59,823 nucleotides of DNA, taken from the NCBI RefSeq assembly GCF_001591385.1, contig NZ_BCUU01000023.1, positions 1-59,823 on the forward strand, written 5' to 3'. The translations under genes were made by a program, and so were the position numbers. The notes beneath the pieces were generated by a model. That model was not told the DNA's origin and did no database searches. It worked only from the letters and a program-made list of their open reading frames with translations. Shown here piece after piece: positions 16,770 through 25,490 of the stretch; positions within the stretch are counted from its first letter, which is position 1; every line of letters begins with the position of its first letter. The DNA is from Variovorax soli NBRC 106424. GTDB lineage: Bacteria; Pseudomonadota; Gammaproteobacteria; Burkholderiales; Burkholderiaceae_C.

Positions 16770-17767
16770 CGATGCAGGACGCCGGCGCAGGCCGCTTCGC
16801 CTTCGGCGAAGTGCGCGACATGAGCTATGCGCAGGCCGCCGCCATGGCCGTGACGCGCGAGATGGAAGTGGATTCGCGCGTGGTCGTGCTCGGCGAGGAC
16901 GTGGGCCGCGGCGGCATCTTCGGCCAGTACCAGGGGCTGCAGGCGCGCTTCGGCACCGGCCGCGTGATCGACACCCCGATCAGCGAAGCCGCCATCATGG
17001 GCGCCGGCGTAGGCATGGCGCTGGCCGGCCTGCGCCCGGTGGTCGAGATGCGCGTGGTCGACTTTGCGCTGTGCGGCATGGACGAGCTGGTGAACCAGGC
17101 CGCCAAGAACCGCTTCATGTTCGGCGGCCAGGGCCGCGTGCCGCTGGTGGCCCGCATGCCCGGCGGCATCTGGGATGCTTCGGCGGCGCAGCACTCGCAG
17201 TCGCTCGAAGCCTGGTTCGCGCACATGCCCGGGCTGGTGGTGGTGTGCCCCTCGACGCCGCAGGACAACTTCAGCCTGCTGCGCGCGGCCATGCACTGCG
17301 GCGACCCGGTGGCCTACATCGAGCACAAGACCTTGTGGGGCCTGCGCGGCGATGTGGATCCCAGCCAGACCGCCAAGCTCGGCCAGGCGCGCCGCGTGCG
17401 CGCGGGCAACGCGATCACCATCGTGAGCTGGAGCCGGCAGGTGCATGTCTGCGAGCAGGCCTGCACCGAGCTGGCCGCGCAGGGCATCGAGGCAGACCTG
17501 ATCGACCTGCGGACGCTGTGGCCGTGGGACCGCGAGATGGTGCTCGAATCGTGCGCGCGCACCGGCCGCCTGCTGGTGGCGCACGAGGCGGTGCAGACGG
17601 CCGGGTTCGGCGCGGAGATCGCGGCCAGCGCGGCCGAGCTCACCGGCTGCAAGGTGGCGCGCCTGGGCGCGCCGCGCATCCCGGTGGGCTATGCGCCGAT
17701 CCTGGAGGCGCAGTCGCGCATCGACGCCACGCGGGTTACCGATGCGGCCCTGCGGATGCTGGGCTGA
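16760..17767 (+). CDS. Thiamine-diphosphate dehydrogenase E1 beta subunit (AcoB-like)
   Basis: A 335-residue transketolase-like subunit: YAQAAAMAVTREMEVDSRVV, GEDVGRGGIFGQYQGL (with the ThDP-activating Glu), DTPISEAAIMGAGVGMAL, and a C-terminal transketolase_C domain (LIDLRTLWPWD...VAHEAVQTAGFGAEIAA). The ATG at 16760 overlaps the alpha-subunit stop; an alternative ATG at 16772 is possible. No E2 acyltransferase or E3 follows. The next gene is a MarR regulator, so the complex must borrow E2/E3 or use another acceptor. Confidence 0.87.
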   Translation: MDLTMQDAGAGRFAFGEVRDMSYAQAAAMAVTREMEVDSRVVVLGEDVGRGGIFGQYQGLQARFGTGRVIDTPISEAAIMGAGVGMALAGLRPVVEMRVVDFALCGMDELVNQAAKNRFMFGGQGRVPLVARMPGGIWDASAAQHSQSLEAWFAHMPGLVVVCPSTPQDNFSLLRAAMHCGDPVAYIEHKTLWGLRGDVDPSQTAKLGQARRVRAGNAITIVSWSRQVHVCEQACTELAAQGIEADLIDLRTLWPWDREMVLESCARTGRLLVAHEAVQTAGFGAEIAASAAELTGCKVARLGAPRIPVGYAPILEAQSRIDATRVTDAALRMLG

Positions 17768-17773
17768 AGCGCC

Positions 17774-18208
17774 ATGGGCGACGACGACCTGCTCATCTTC
17801 AAGCTGGTGCGGGTCGTCAATTTCACGGCGCGGCCCTTCGAGCAGCGGGTGGGCAAGCCGCTGCAGCTCACGCTCAACGAGTGGCGCGTGATGGCGATGG
17901 TGGGCGCACAGCCCGGCTGCAATGCCAGCCAGGTGGCCGAGTACAGCGGCCTGGACAAGATGGCCGTGAGCCGCGCGCTGGCGGGCCTGCAGCGCGCCAA
18001 GCGGCTGCAGCGCCATGAAGACCCGACGGACCAGAGACGCAGCCGGCTCTACCTCAGCGCCGCCGGCCGCTCCGTGTATGAAGCGGCCCTGGCGCGCGCG
18101 CAGGAGCGCGAAGCGGAGCTGTTCGCCAACATCACCGCGCACGAGCGCGAGCAGCTCAGCGCCATGCTCGACAAGCTCATCGCCTCGGTGCGCATGACCG
18201 ATGGTTGA
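17774..18208 (+). CDS. MarR-family transcriptional regulator
   Basis: A 144-residue winged helix-turn-helix protein. The MarR core is clear: LTLNEWRVMAMV, then NASQVAEYSGLDKMAVSRAL as recognition helix, and the wing KRLQRHEDPTDQRRSRLYLS. It lies 6 bases after E1 beta and is probably the last gene of the E1 operon, perhaps as its ligand-responsive repressor. A MarR-type imperfect palindrome occurs at 21163-21184 before the CoA ligase, but nothing links that site to this protein beyond proximity. Confidence 0.88.
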   Translation: MGDDDLLIFKLVRVVNFTARPFEQRVGKPLQLTLNEWRVMAMVGAQPGCNASQVAEYSGLDKMAVSRALAGLQRAKRLQRHEDPTDQRRSRLYLSAAGRSVYEAALARAQEREAELFANITAHEREQLSAMLDKLIASVRMTDG

Positions 18209-18319
18209 GTCGGACGGAAGGCCCCGGGGTTATTACCCGCATCGAATCGCCGCCTTCACTCGTAAAACAGACGCCACGGGGCTGCACGGCCCATTTCGAT
18301 CGCATTGACTGGAGCGAGC

Positions 18320-19342
18320 ATGCACAAGATTCTTTCCCCCATCCATCGACGCACGCTGCTGCGCGCTGCCGCGGCCTCGTCGGCACTGCTGGCCTTCGGC
18401 GGCCCTGCCGCGGCGCAGGCGAACTGGCCGACCAAGCCGGTGCGCATCGTGGTGCCCTTTGCACCGGGCGGCACCACCGACATCCTGGCGCGGGCCGTCG
18501 CGCCGGAGCTGTCCAAGGCCTTCGGCCAGCAGTTCATCGTGGACAACCGGGCCGGTGCCGGCGGCAACGTGGGCGCGGAAATCGTGGCGCACTCGGCGCC
18601 CGACGGCTACACGCTGCTCATGGGCACGGTGGGCACGCACGGCATCAACCGCGCCCTGTACCCCAAGCTGGCCTACGACCCGATCAAGGACTTCGCGCCC
18701 ATCACCCTGGTGGCGGCGGTGCCCAACGTGATGGAGATGAATGCCGACAAGGCCAGGCAGCTGGGCATCAACTCAGTCCAGGACTTCATCGCCTACGCCA
18801 AGGCGCACCCGGGCAAGCTGAGCATGGCCTCCAGCGGCAGCGGCACCTCGATCCACCTGGCGGGCGAGCTGTTCAAGAGCATGACAGGCAGCTACATGAC
18901 GCACATCCCGTACCGGGGCTCGGGCCCCGCCTTGCTCGACCTGGTGGCCGGCAGCACGGACGTGATGTTCGACAACCTGCCTTCTTCCATGCAGCAGATC
19001 AAGGGCGGCAAGCTCAAGGCCCTGGCCGTGACCAGCGCACAGCGCTCCCCGGCGCTGCCCGACGTGCCCACCGTCGAGGAAGCCGGCGGCCCGTCGCTCA
19101 AGGGCTACGAGGCGAGTTCCTGGTTCGGCCTGCTCGCCCCGGCCGGCACGCCGCCCGACATCGTGAACCGCATCCAGCAGGAAGTCGCCAAATCGTTGGG
19201 CACCCCCGCCATCAAGGAAAAGCTCATTGCCCAGGGCGCCCTGCCCAGCGGCAACACCCCCGCCGAGTTCGCCAAGCTCATCGACAGCGAGCACAAGAAA
19301 TGGGCGGCGGTGGTGAAGACCAGCGGCGCGAAGGTGGACTAA
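18320..19342 (+). CDS. Bug-family solute-binding protein (second)
   Basis: A 340-residue binding protein. The ATG at 18320, preceded by GGAG, opens a twin-Arg-like signal ([18 protein letters not shown]) ending AAA-Q. The diagnostic start is [19 protein letters not shown], followed by [15 protein letters not shown] and [19 protein letters not shown]. It follows the E1/MarR genes by 111 bases and is probably separately expressed. The ligand is unknown. Only 19-25 residues upstream of the mature start differ in style from the first Bug protein, whose signal lacks the RR motif. Confidence 0.92.
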   Translation: MHKILSPIHRRTLLRAAAASSALLAFGGPAAAQANWPTKPVRIVVPFAPGGTTDILARAVAPELSKAFGQQFIVDNRAGAGGNVGAEIVAHSAPDGYTLLMGTVGTHGINRALYPKLAYDPIKDFAPITLVAAVPNVMEMNADKARQLGINSVQDFIAYAKAHPGKLSMASSGSGTSIHLAGELFKSMTGSYMTHIPYRGSGPALLDLVAGSTDVMFDNLPSSMQQIKGGKLKALAVTSAQRSPALPDVPTVEEAGGPSLKGYEASSWFGLLAPAGTPPDIVNRIQQEVAKSLGTPAIKEKLIAQGALPSGNTPAEFAKLIDSEHKKWAAVVKTSGAKVD

Positions 19343-19397
19343 CCAGTTCTTGAAACCGGACGCGACCTTCGTGCGCCCGTAAGCGGGGCCAGCAACA

Positions 19398-19499
19398 CAC
19401 CGAGGAACCGGCTTTGCCGGGCCTCAGTTGTGGTCCTCCCCTCGGGGGATGGCGAACTACACCCGCGGGAGCGGCGTGAGAAGCCGAGGGGCCTTTTCA
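19398..19499 (-). repeat. Dispersed intergenic repeat, copy B
   Basis: About 100 bases, the partner of copy A at 12061-12155. On the minus strand it begins with the TGA stop of the DUF1840 gene, continues AAAAGGCCCCTCGGCTTCTC, a GC-rich hairpin, then the CCCC-GAGGGG palindrome and ends near TCCTCGGTG. Like copy A it lies immediately downstream of a minus-strand gene; here it also faces the converging Bug gene end. Confidence 0.75.
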
Positions 19500-19820
19500 G
19501 ACCCCCCAGACCACGTCCTTGCCGGCAGCTTGGGCGCGCTTGAACATGTGGATCAGCGGCGCGGCCCGCTGGTGCAGCCCCACATGCACGCGCTCGGCCT
19601 CGTCCGCATGGTCCTCGGCGGCGAAAGCATCATGGTTGTGCTTGTTGTTGATGGCGTCCTGCTTCACCGCGTTCTCCAGCGCGGTGATTGCGGCGGGCAA
19701 CTGGTCCGCCGTGATGATGCCCTTGCTCGAGGCCTTGCCGACGATGTCGAGCAGTTGCCTGGCATTGCCTTCCATCATGACGACGTCTTCGGTGGCCTGT
19801 GACTTGAAGCGATAGAGCAT
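19497..19820 (-). CDS. DUF1840 family protein
   Basis: A 107-residue cytoplasmic protein of unknown function. The start MLYRFKSQATEDVVMMEGNA and the ITADQLPAAITALENAV helix are typical of DUF1840, a betaproteobacterial family. A His/Asp-rich middle (NKHNHDAFAAEDHADEAERV) could bind metal. It follows the cyclopropane-synthase gene by 3 bases, so the two are probably co-expressed. Its stop codon coincides with the start of repeat copy B. Confidence 0.88.
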   Translation of the reverse strand: MLYRFKSQATEDVVMMEGNARQLLDIVGKASSKGIITADQLPAAITALENAVKQDAINNKHNHDAFAAEDHADEAERVHVGLHQRAAPLIHMFKRAQAAGKDVVWGV

Positions 19821-19823
19821 GTT

Positions 19824-21095
19824 TCACCTGTTGTAGATGTGATCCCGGGTGAAAGGGTACTCCGATTGCGCGCCGCGCAGGGTGCCGCTCGACATGTCGC
19901 CATCGGGCTTGATGGCCAGCATCTGGTGCAGCGCGATCCAGCCCTGCTCGAAGCTCATGGCCGAGCCGGCCAGGTACAGGCGGTAGGCGCGCAGCACGCG
20001 TTCGGCGCGCCCCTCGTCGCCGGTGCTCTGGCGCAGCACCTCGCGCGCCTGCGGCAACTGGGCTTCGAGCGCATCGGACCAGGCCCACAGCGTGCGGGCG
20101 TAGTGCGGGCGCAGGTTTTCCGTGTCCACCATCTCCAGGCCCGCGGCGGCAAGTTCGCGCAGCACATGCGTCACGTGCAGCAACTCGCCGCCGGGAAAGA
20201 TGTACTTCTCGATGAAGTCGCCCATGCCGGCGCCCAGCTGCTGCTGGTCGAGCTGGCCGGAGGTGATGCCGTGGTTCATGGCCAGGCCGCCGGGTTCGAG
20301 CAGATCGAAGATCTGCTGGAAGTACGCGCCCATGTTGGCGCGGCCCACGTGTTCGAACATGCCCACCGAGGAGATCTTGTGGAAGCGCTGCGCCGGCTTG
20401 AGCTCGCGATAGTCGAGCAGCTCGACCCGCACCCGGCCGCCCAGGCCGCGCTCCTCGATCAGCCGGTTCACATAGGCATGCTGGTTCTTCGACAGCGTGA
20501 TGCCGGTGGCATCCACGCCGTAGTTCTCGGCGGCCCACAGCAGCAGCGCACCCCAGCCAGAACCCACATCCAGATAGCGCTCGCCCGCCTTGAGCTGCAG
20601 CTTGCGGCAGATGTGGTCCAGCTTGGCTTCCTGCGCCTGGGCCAGGTCCAGGGCTTCGTCGCGGTAATAGGCACACGAATAGACGCGGCGCGGGTCCAGC
20701 CACAGGGCGTAAAAGTCGTCGGACACGTCGTAGTGGAACTGGATCTGCGCCGAGTCCTTGCGCAGTGAGTGCGCCCCGCGCGACTTGGCCCGGCGCATCA
20801 GCTCGCCCCACCAGCCGCTGGTCGTCTCGACCGGATTGCCGGGCAGCAGGCCCACCGCGGCATCGGTCAGGTCGCGCATGGCGCCCTGGATCTGCACCTT
20901 GCCCTCCACATACGCTTCGCCGATCGCGCCGATCTGGCGGCTCGCCAGCTTGGCCAGGGCCGACCACTCGCTGAAGGCGAGGGTCACGCGAGATGGCGAT
21001 GTGGTGCTGACGCGGCGCCCGTCGGGCAGCTCCAATGCGATCGGCACCGGAAGCGTCGCGAGCTGCGACTCGATCTTCGGTATCAGACTCTGCAT
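19824..21095 (-). CDS. cfa: Cyclopropane-fatty-acyl-phospholipid synthase family methyltransferase
   Basis: A 423-residue protein. The N-terminal lipid-binding part (about 1-130) is followed by YSCAYYRDEALDLAQAQEAK, the SAM site YLDVGSGWGALLLWAAENYG and the catalytic SVGMFEHVG, all CFA-synthase hallmarks. The enzyme adds a methylene from S-adenosylmethionine across cis double bonds of membrane phospholipids. The ATG at 21095 is preferred over an upstream in-frame codon at 21146, because the family starts near this point. It is divergent from the CoA ligase. Confidence 0.9.
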   Translation of the reverse strand: MQSLIPKIESQLATLPVPIALELPDGRRVSTTSPSRVTLAFSEWSALAKLASRQIGAIGEAYVEGKVQIQGAMRDLTDAAVGLLPGNPVETTSGWWGELMRRAKSRGAHSLRKDSAQIQFHYDVSDDFYALWLDPRRVYSCAYYRDEALDLAQAQEAKLDHICRKLQLKAGERYLDVGSGWGALLLWAAENYGVDATGITLSKNQHAYVNRLIEERGLGGRVRVELLDYRELKPAQRFHKISSVGMFEHVGRANMGAYFQQIFDLLEPGGLAMNHGITSGQLDQQQLGAGMGDFIEKYIFPGGELLHVTHVLRELAAAGLEMVDTENLRPHYARTLWAWSDALEAQLPQAREVLRQSTGDEGRAERVLRAYRLYLAGSAMSFEQGWIALHQMLAIKPDGDMSSGTLRGAQSEYPFTRDHIYNR

Positions 21096-21153
21096 GGAGC
21101 GATTTTTGCCAGGGGGATACACAACCGTCAACCGACCCGGCCTCATGGCCTCG

Positions 21154-21184
21154 TTGCCAGTATATTGTTTATGTGTAAACTATT
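21154..21184 (+). promoter_or_regulatory. Promoter of the aryl-CoA ligase with an overlapping palindrome
   Basis: TTGCCA (21154-21159) and TAAACT (21176-21181), 16 bases apart, form a plausible sigma-70 promoter in an A/T-rich island. The imperfect palindrome TATTGTTTA (21163-21171) with TAAACTATT (21176-21184), 7 of 9 matched, covers the spacer and -10, as a MarR-type repressor site would. Confidence 0.5.
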
Positions 21185-21231
21185 TATTCGTGAACCGCTG
21201 AATGGCGGCCGTCTCCACGGAGGTTTATTCG

Positions 21232-22863
21232 ATGAGCGCCCCAATTGATCGCTTCGTTTCCGACCGGCTGCCTGCGCGCGACCAATGGCCGAAGTTCGTA
21301 TACGACGGCCTGTCCGGCGTGGACTTTCCCGAGCAGTTGAACCTGGTCGATGCCCTGCTGGATCGGGCCGAGGCCGCCGGCCACGGCGACCGGCCGATGC
21401 TGCGCTCGCCACAGCGCACGCTGACTTACCGGCAGGCACGCGCCGAGATCGATCGCATCGCCCAGGTATTGCTGGAAGACCTGGCGCTGGTGCCCGGCAA
21501 CCGGGTGCTGCTGCGCGGCGGCAATTCGGTGGAGATGGCGCTGGCCTGGCTGGGCGTGGTGAAGGCGGGGCTGATTGCCCTGGCCACCATGCCGCTTCTT
21601 CGGGCGCGCGAGCTGGGAGACATCCTGGAGAAAGCGCAGCCTGCCGCCGCGCTGTGCGACACGCGCCTGATGGAAGAACTGGATGCGGCGCGCGCCCTGC
21701 CCGCCGGCGCGAGCCTGCGCGCCGTGCTGCGCTTCAACGCCCCGGACGATGCGGCGTCGCTGGAAGCCCTGGCGGCCGCGAAGAGCGGCCAGGCGGCCTG
21801 GCCCGCCACCCAGGCCGACGACATCGCGCTGATGGCCTTCACCTCGGGCACCACCGGCAAGCCCAAGGCACCGGTGCACAGCCACCGCGACGTGCTGGCC
21901 GCCTGCGAAGCCTGGCCGCGCCATGTGCTGCAGATCCAGGCGGACGACGTGGTGGTCGGCTCGCCGCCGCTGGCCTTCACCTTCGGCCTGGGCGGCCTGC
22001 TCATCTTCCCGATGTGGGCCGGCGCTTCGGTGTGGCTGCCGGGCGCCGGCTACACGCCGGAATCGATGGTGCGCACCATCAACGAGGTGGGCGCCACCAT
22101 CTGCTTCACCGCGCCCACCTTCTATCGCCAGATGGCGCCGTTCGCCAGACAACTCGGCGTGCCCGGGCTGCGCAAGACGGTGAGTGCCGGCGAGGGGCTG
22201 CCCGACGCCACCCGGCAGCTGTGGAAGGAGGCCACGGGCATCGAGATGATCGACGGTATCGGCGCCACCGAGATGTTCCACATCTTCATTTCCTCGGCGG
22301 GCAGCGAGGTGCGCCGCGGCGCCATCGGCAAGGCGGTGCCCGGCTACCTGGCGCGCGTGGTCGACGAGCAAGGGCAGGAAGTGCCGCGCGGCACCATCGG
22401 CCGGCTTGCGGTCATCGGCCCCACGGGCTGCCGCTACCTGGACGACGCGCGCCAGCAGAACTACGTGAAGCGGGGCTGGAACTATCCGGGCGATGCCTTC
22501 ATGCAGGACGCCGACGGCTACTTCTTCTACCAGGCCCGCGACGACGACATGATCATCACCGCCGGCTACAACGTCGGCGGCCCCGAGGTGGAAGACGCAT
22601 TGCTCAAGCACCCGGCGGTGGCCGAATGCGGCGTGATCGGCGTGCCCGACGAGGCGCGCGGCATGATCGTCAAGGCCTTCTGCGTGCTCAAGCCCGGCCA
22701 CAGCGGCGACGCCGCCATGGTCAAGGCACTGCAGGACCACGTGAAGGCCACCATCGCGCCCTTCAAGTACCCGCGTGCCATCGACTTCGTGGACAGCCTG
22801 CCGCGCACCGAGACCGGCAAGCTGCAGCGCTTCAGGCTGCGGCAGATGAAGAACGCGCGCTAG
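21232..22863 (+). CDS. AMP-forming aryl/benzoate-type CoA ligase
   Basis: A 543-residue adenylate-forming enzyme. The ATG at 21232 follows CGGAGG. The ATP-binding P-loop is FTSGTTGKPKAP, the A5 region DGIGATEMFHIF, the hinge YPGDAF...ARDDDMIITAGYNV, and the A10 lysine PRTETGKLQR. The IGATEMFHIF stretch and overall length resemble benzoate- and 2-aminobenzoate-CoA ligases. It would make aroyl-CoA with ATP and CoA in the cytoplasm. It stands alone between its promoter and a stable hairpin. Substrate assignment is a family inference. Confidence 0.88.
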   Translation: MSAPIDRFVSDRLPARDQWPKFVYDGLSGVDFPEQLNLVDALLDRAEAAGHGDRPMLRSPQRTLTYRQARAEIDRIAQVLLEDLALVPGNRVLLRGGNSVEMALAWLGVVKAGLIALATMPLLRARELGDILEKAQPAAALCDTRLMEELDAARALPAGASLRAVLRFNAPDDAASLEALAAAKSGQAAWPATQADDIALMAFTSGTTGKPKAPVHSHRDVLAACEAWPRHVLQIQADDVVVGSPPLAFTFGLGGLLIFPMWAGASVWLPGAGYTPESMVRTINEVGATICFTAPTFYRQMAPFARQLGVPGLRKTVSAGEGLPDATRQLWKEATGIEMIDGIGATEMFHIFISSAGSEVRRGAIGKAVPGYLARVVDEQGQEVPRGTIGRLAVIGPTGCRYLDDARQQNYVKRGWNYPGDAFMQDADGYFFYQARDDDMIITAGYNVGGPEVEDALLKHPAVAECGVIGVPDEARGMIVKAFCVLKPGHSGDAAMVKALQDHVKATIAPFKYPRAIDFVDSLPRTETGKLQRFRLRQMKNAR

Positions 22864-22903
22864 CCGACTGCGAAGGCAACACAGGAAGCAGGGATTGGCA
22901 CAG

Positions 22904-22932
22904 GCTGCGCACGTGCCTTGCACGTGCGCAGC
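22904..22932. terminator. Perfect 13-bp hairpin after the CoA ligase
   Basis: GCTGCGCACGTGC (22904-22916) and GCACGTGCGCAGC (22920-22932) are perfectly complementary with a CTT loop, 41 bases after the ligase stop. No T tract follows, so it is either a 3'-end stabiliser or an atypical terminator. Confidence 0.55.
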
Positions 22933-22954
22933 GGCACATGCCTTTCGGCCAAAG

Positions 22955-22988
22955 AAAAAGCCTCCTGGATTTCTCCAAGAGGCTTTTC
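22955..22988 (-). terminator. Bidirectional terminator after the tRNA-fMet and ribosomal operon
   Basis: AAAAGCCTC-CTGGA and TCCAA-GAGGCTTTT pair around TTTC, with A runs on the left and T runs on the right, so it can stop transcription from both sides. On the minus strand it lies 5 bases after the tRNA CCA end. Confidence 0.85.
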
Positions 22989-22992
22989 AATT

Positions 22993-23069
<77 letters not shown>

Positions 23070-23087
23070 GCAGACAGAAATTATAGC

Positions 23088-23486
23088 TTATTCCGCGGCG
23101 TTTTGCTCGTCGCTGCCCTCGGAAATTTCGGGGCGGTCGACCAGCTCAACCAGAGCCATGGGCGCGTTGTCGCCAACGCGGAAACCCATCTTCAGGATGC
23201 GGGTGTAGCCGCCCGGGCGGGTCTGGTAGCGCGGGCCCAGTTCATTGAACAGCTTCACGACGGAGTCGCGGTCGCGCAGGCGGTCGAAGGCCAGGCGCTT
23301 GTTGGCAACGGTGGGCTTCTTGGCCAGCGTGATCATCGGCTCGATGACGCGGCGCAGTTCCTTGGCCTTGGGGACCGTGGTCTTGATGGCCTCGTGAGCG
23401 ATCAGCGAGTTCATCATGTTCTGCAGCATCGCCAGGCGGTGCGAGCTGGTGCGGTTGAGTTTGCGAAGGCCGTGACCGTGACGCAT
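23088..23486 (-). CDS. rplQ: 50S ribosomal protein L17
   Basis: A 132-residue protein starting [20 protein letters not shown], the L17 signature, and containing the [20 protein letters not shown] segment. It is the last protein gene of the alpha operon, separated from rpoA by 106 bases that hold two hairpins (23513-23541 and 23542-23565) without U tracts. AAAGGAAAAAA precedes the ATG. The short acidic tail ([13 protein letters not shown]) varies among relatives. Confidence 0.98.
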   Translation of the reverse strand: MRHGHGLRKLNRTSSHRLAMLQNMMNSLIAHEAIKTTVPKAKELRRVIEPMITLAKKPTVANKRLAFDRLRDRDSVVKLFNELGPRYQTRPGGYTRILKMGFRVGDNAPMALVELVDRPEISEGSDEQNAAE

Positions 23487-23592
23487 GATTTTTTCCTTTC
23501 GAGGTTTGTAATAAAGGCAGCCGTGTCAGGTACTGCCCTTTGCGCCATCCACGCTGGAATGGCGCTTGGTTGATTGAATTGACTGGCTTGGC

Positions 23593-24582
23593 TTAACGCT
23601 TGTCGAGGCCGGCCGGCGGCCAGCTCTCGAGCTTCATGCCCAAGGTCAGGCCGCGCGAGGCGAGCACTTCCTTGATTTCGTTGAGCGACTTGCGACCCAG
23701 GTTCGGGGTCTTGAGCAGCTCGTTCTCGGTGCGCTGGATCAGGTCACCGATGTAGTAGATGTTCTCGGCCTTCAGGCAGTTGGCCGAACGCACCGTCAGC
23801 TCGAGCTCGTCCACGGGGCGCAGCAGGATCGGGTCGAACTGCTGGGCGCTGCGCGGGGCGGGCGCGTCGAAGGCGGCCAGTTCGCCGCCTTCCAGCTGCG
23901 CGAACACGGCAAGCTGCTCGACCAGGATCTTGGCCGAGGCACGCACCGCGTCTTCAGCGGTGATGGCGCCGTTGGTCTCGATCTCGACCAGCAGCTTGTC
24001 CAGGTCGGTGCGCTGCTCGACGCGCGCGCTTTCGACGGTGTAGCTCACGCGCTTGACGGGCGAGAACGACGCGTCGAGCACGATGCGGCCGATCGACTTG
24101 GTCGGCTCATCGGCATAGCGGCGCATGGTGCCGGGCACGTAGCCGCGGCCCTTCTCGACCTTGATCTGCATGTCGAGCTTGCCGCCTTGCGACAGGTGCG
24201 CAATGACGTGGTCCGGGTTGATGATCTCGACGTCGTGCGGCGTCTGGATGTCGGAAGCGGTGACCGGGCCTTCGCCGTCCTTGCGCAGGCTCAGCGTGAC
24301 TTCGTCGCGGTTGTGGAGCTTGAACACCACGCCCTTGAGGTTCAGCAGGATGTTGACCACATCTTCCTGAACGCCGTCGATCGACGAGTACTCGTGCAGA
24401 ACGCCGGCAATGGTCACTTCGGTCGCCGAATAACCAACCATCGAAGACAGCAGAACGCGGCGCAGCGCGTTGCCGAGCGTGTGGCCGTAGCCGCGCTCGA
24501 AGGGCTCGAGCGTCACCTTGGCCTTGTTGGCCGCCAGTTGCTCGACCTGGATGGTCTTGGGTTTCAGCAGGGTGGTTTGCAT
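23593..24582 (-). CDS. rpoA: RNA polymerase alpha subunit
   Basis: A 329-residue protein. The N-terminal dimerisation domain includes [21 protein letters not shown] linker near 235-250 (FDAPAPRS) leads to the C-terminal domain with the helix-hairpin-helix that contacts UP elements and activators ([13 protein letters not shown]). Full length and undisturbed. It is separated from rpsD by 131 bases containing a terminator-like hairpin, so its level may be set partly by readthrough. Confidence 0.99.
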   Translation of the reverse strand: MQTTLLKPKTIQVEQLAANKAKVTLEPFERGYGHTLGNALRRVLLSSMVGYSATEVTIAGVLHEYSSIDGVQEDVVNILLNLKGVVFKLHNRDEVTLSLRKDGEGPVTASDIQTPHDVEIINPDHVIAHLSQGGKLDMQIKVEKGRGYVPGTMRRYADEPTKSIGRIVLDASFSPVKRVSYTVESARVEQRTDLDKLLVEIETNGAITAEDAVRASAKILVEQLAVFAQLEGGELAAFDAPAPRSAQQFDPILLRPVDELELTVRSANCLKAENIYYIGDLIQRTENELLKTPNLGRKSLNEIKEVLASRGLTLGMKLESWPPAGLDKR

Positions 24583-24662
24583 GCAGACTTCCTCTCAATA
24601 CCCCCGGTTCGTTACACCGGTAAGGCTGGTGAAGCGCCCGACTGGAATGCCTCCCAGCGGGA

Positions 24663-24702
24663 ACCGAAAAATCAAATACGGGCCGCGATGTGGGCGGCCC
24701 GT
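24663..24702 (-). terminator. Terminator-like attenuator between rpsD and rpoA
   Basis: On the minus strand ACGGGCCGC and GCGGCCCGT form a perfect 9-bp stem (24678-24702) with a CCACATC loop, followed by ATTTGATTTTTC. This is a credible intrinsic terminator inside the alpha operon, 81 bases before the rpoA start. Because rpoA is essential, it must allow readthrough or there must be an extra promoter. Confidence 0.65.
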
Positions 24703-24713
24703 GGTCTCGCGCT

Positions 24714-25337
24714 TTAGCGCGAGTAGAGTTCGACGATCAGCGATTCGTTGATGTCGGAAGCGAATTCGTCGCGGTCCGGGGTCTTCTTGAAGACGCCTTC
24801 GGCCTTGTCGGCATTCACTTCGACCCAGGCGGGCATGCCCACTTGGGCGGCCAGCTGCAGGGCCTCGACCACGCGGGTCTGCTTCTTCGACTTTTCACGA
24901 ACGGCAACCACGTCGCCGGCCTTGACCAGGTACGACGGGATGTTGACCGACTGGCCGTTCACCGTGATGGCCTTGTGCGACACCAGCTGGCGCGCTTCGG
25001 CGCGGGTGGAACCGAAGCCCATGCGGTAGACCACGTTGTCCAGGCGCGACTCGAGCAGGAACAGCAGGTTGGCACCGGTGTTGCCGCGGCGGCGGTCGGC
25101 TTCCTCGAAGTAGCGGCGGAACTGCTTCTCGAGCACGCCGTACATGCGCTTGACCTTCTGCTTTTCGCGCAGCTGCAGGCCGTAGTCGGAGGTACGCTGA
25201 CCCGAGGTGCGGCCATGCTGGCCGGGCTTGGAGTCGAACTTCGCCTTGTCCTGGATCGAGCGGCGGGCGCTCTTGAGGAACAGGTCGGTGCCTTCACGGC
25301 GGGAGAGTTTGGCCTTGGGGCCGAGGTAACGTGCCAC
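24714..25337 (-). CDS. rpsD: 30S ribosomal protein S4
   Basis: A 207-residue protein. The start is GTG at 25337 ([20 protein letters not shown]), with AAGGAAG just upstream; the longer upstream frame is not part of S4. The S4 RNA-binding domain is seen at [24 protein letters not shown]4 is the classical translational regulator of the alpha operon in enterobacteria. Here its gene is preceded by 153 bases with a terminator-like hairpin. Confidence 0.98.
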   Translation of the reverse strand: MARYLGPKAKLSRREGTDLFLKSARRSIQDKAKFDSKPGQHGRTSGQRTSDYGLQLREKQKVKRMYGVLEKQFRRYFEEADRRRGNTGANLLFLLESRLDNVVYRMGFGSTRAEARQLVSHKAITVNGQSVNIPSYLVKAGDVVAVREKSKKQTRVVEALQLAAQVGMPAWVEVNADKAEGVFKKTPDRDEFASDINESLIVELYSR

Positions 25338-25429
25338 GAGATCTTCCTTTGTGTCATCTGCCGAGAAGGACCATCCTTCGCGGGAGCCGCTCGACCCTTG
25401 GGACGGCGGCGGTGGGCTTGCTTTTACAA

Positions 25430-25475
25430 AACAACCAAAAACAAAACGCGCAGACTGCACGAATGCAGGCTGCGC
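25430..25475 (-). terminator. Terminator-like attenuator between rpsK and rpsD
   Basis: On the minus strand GCGCAG-c-CTGCA-TTCG-TGCAG-t-CTGCGC (25448-25475) is an 11-pair stem with one internal mismatch and a TTCG tetraloop, followed by GTTTTGTTTTTGGTTG. It has all the marks of an intrinsic terminator but lies in the middle of the alpha operon, 93 bases before rpsD. Confidence 0.72.
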
Positions 25476-25490
25476 CTTCACGCGACGCGC

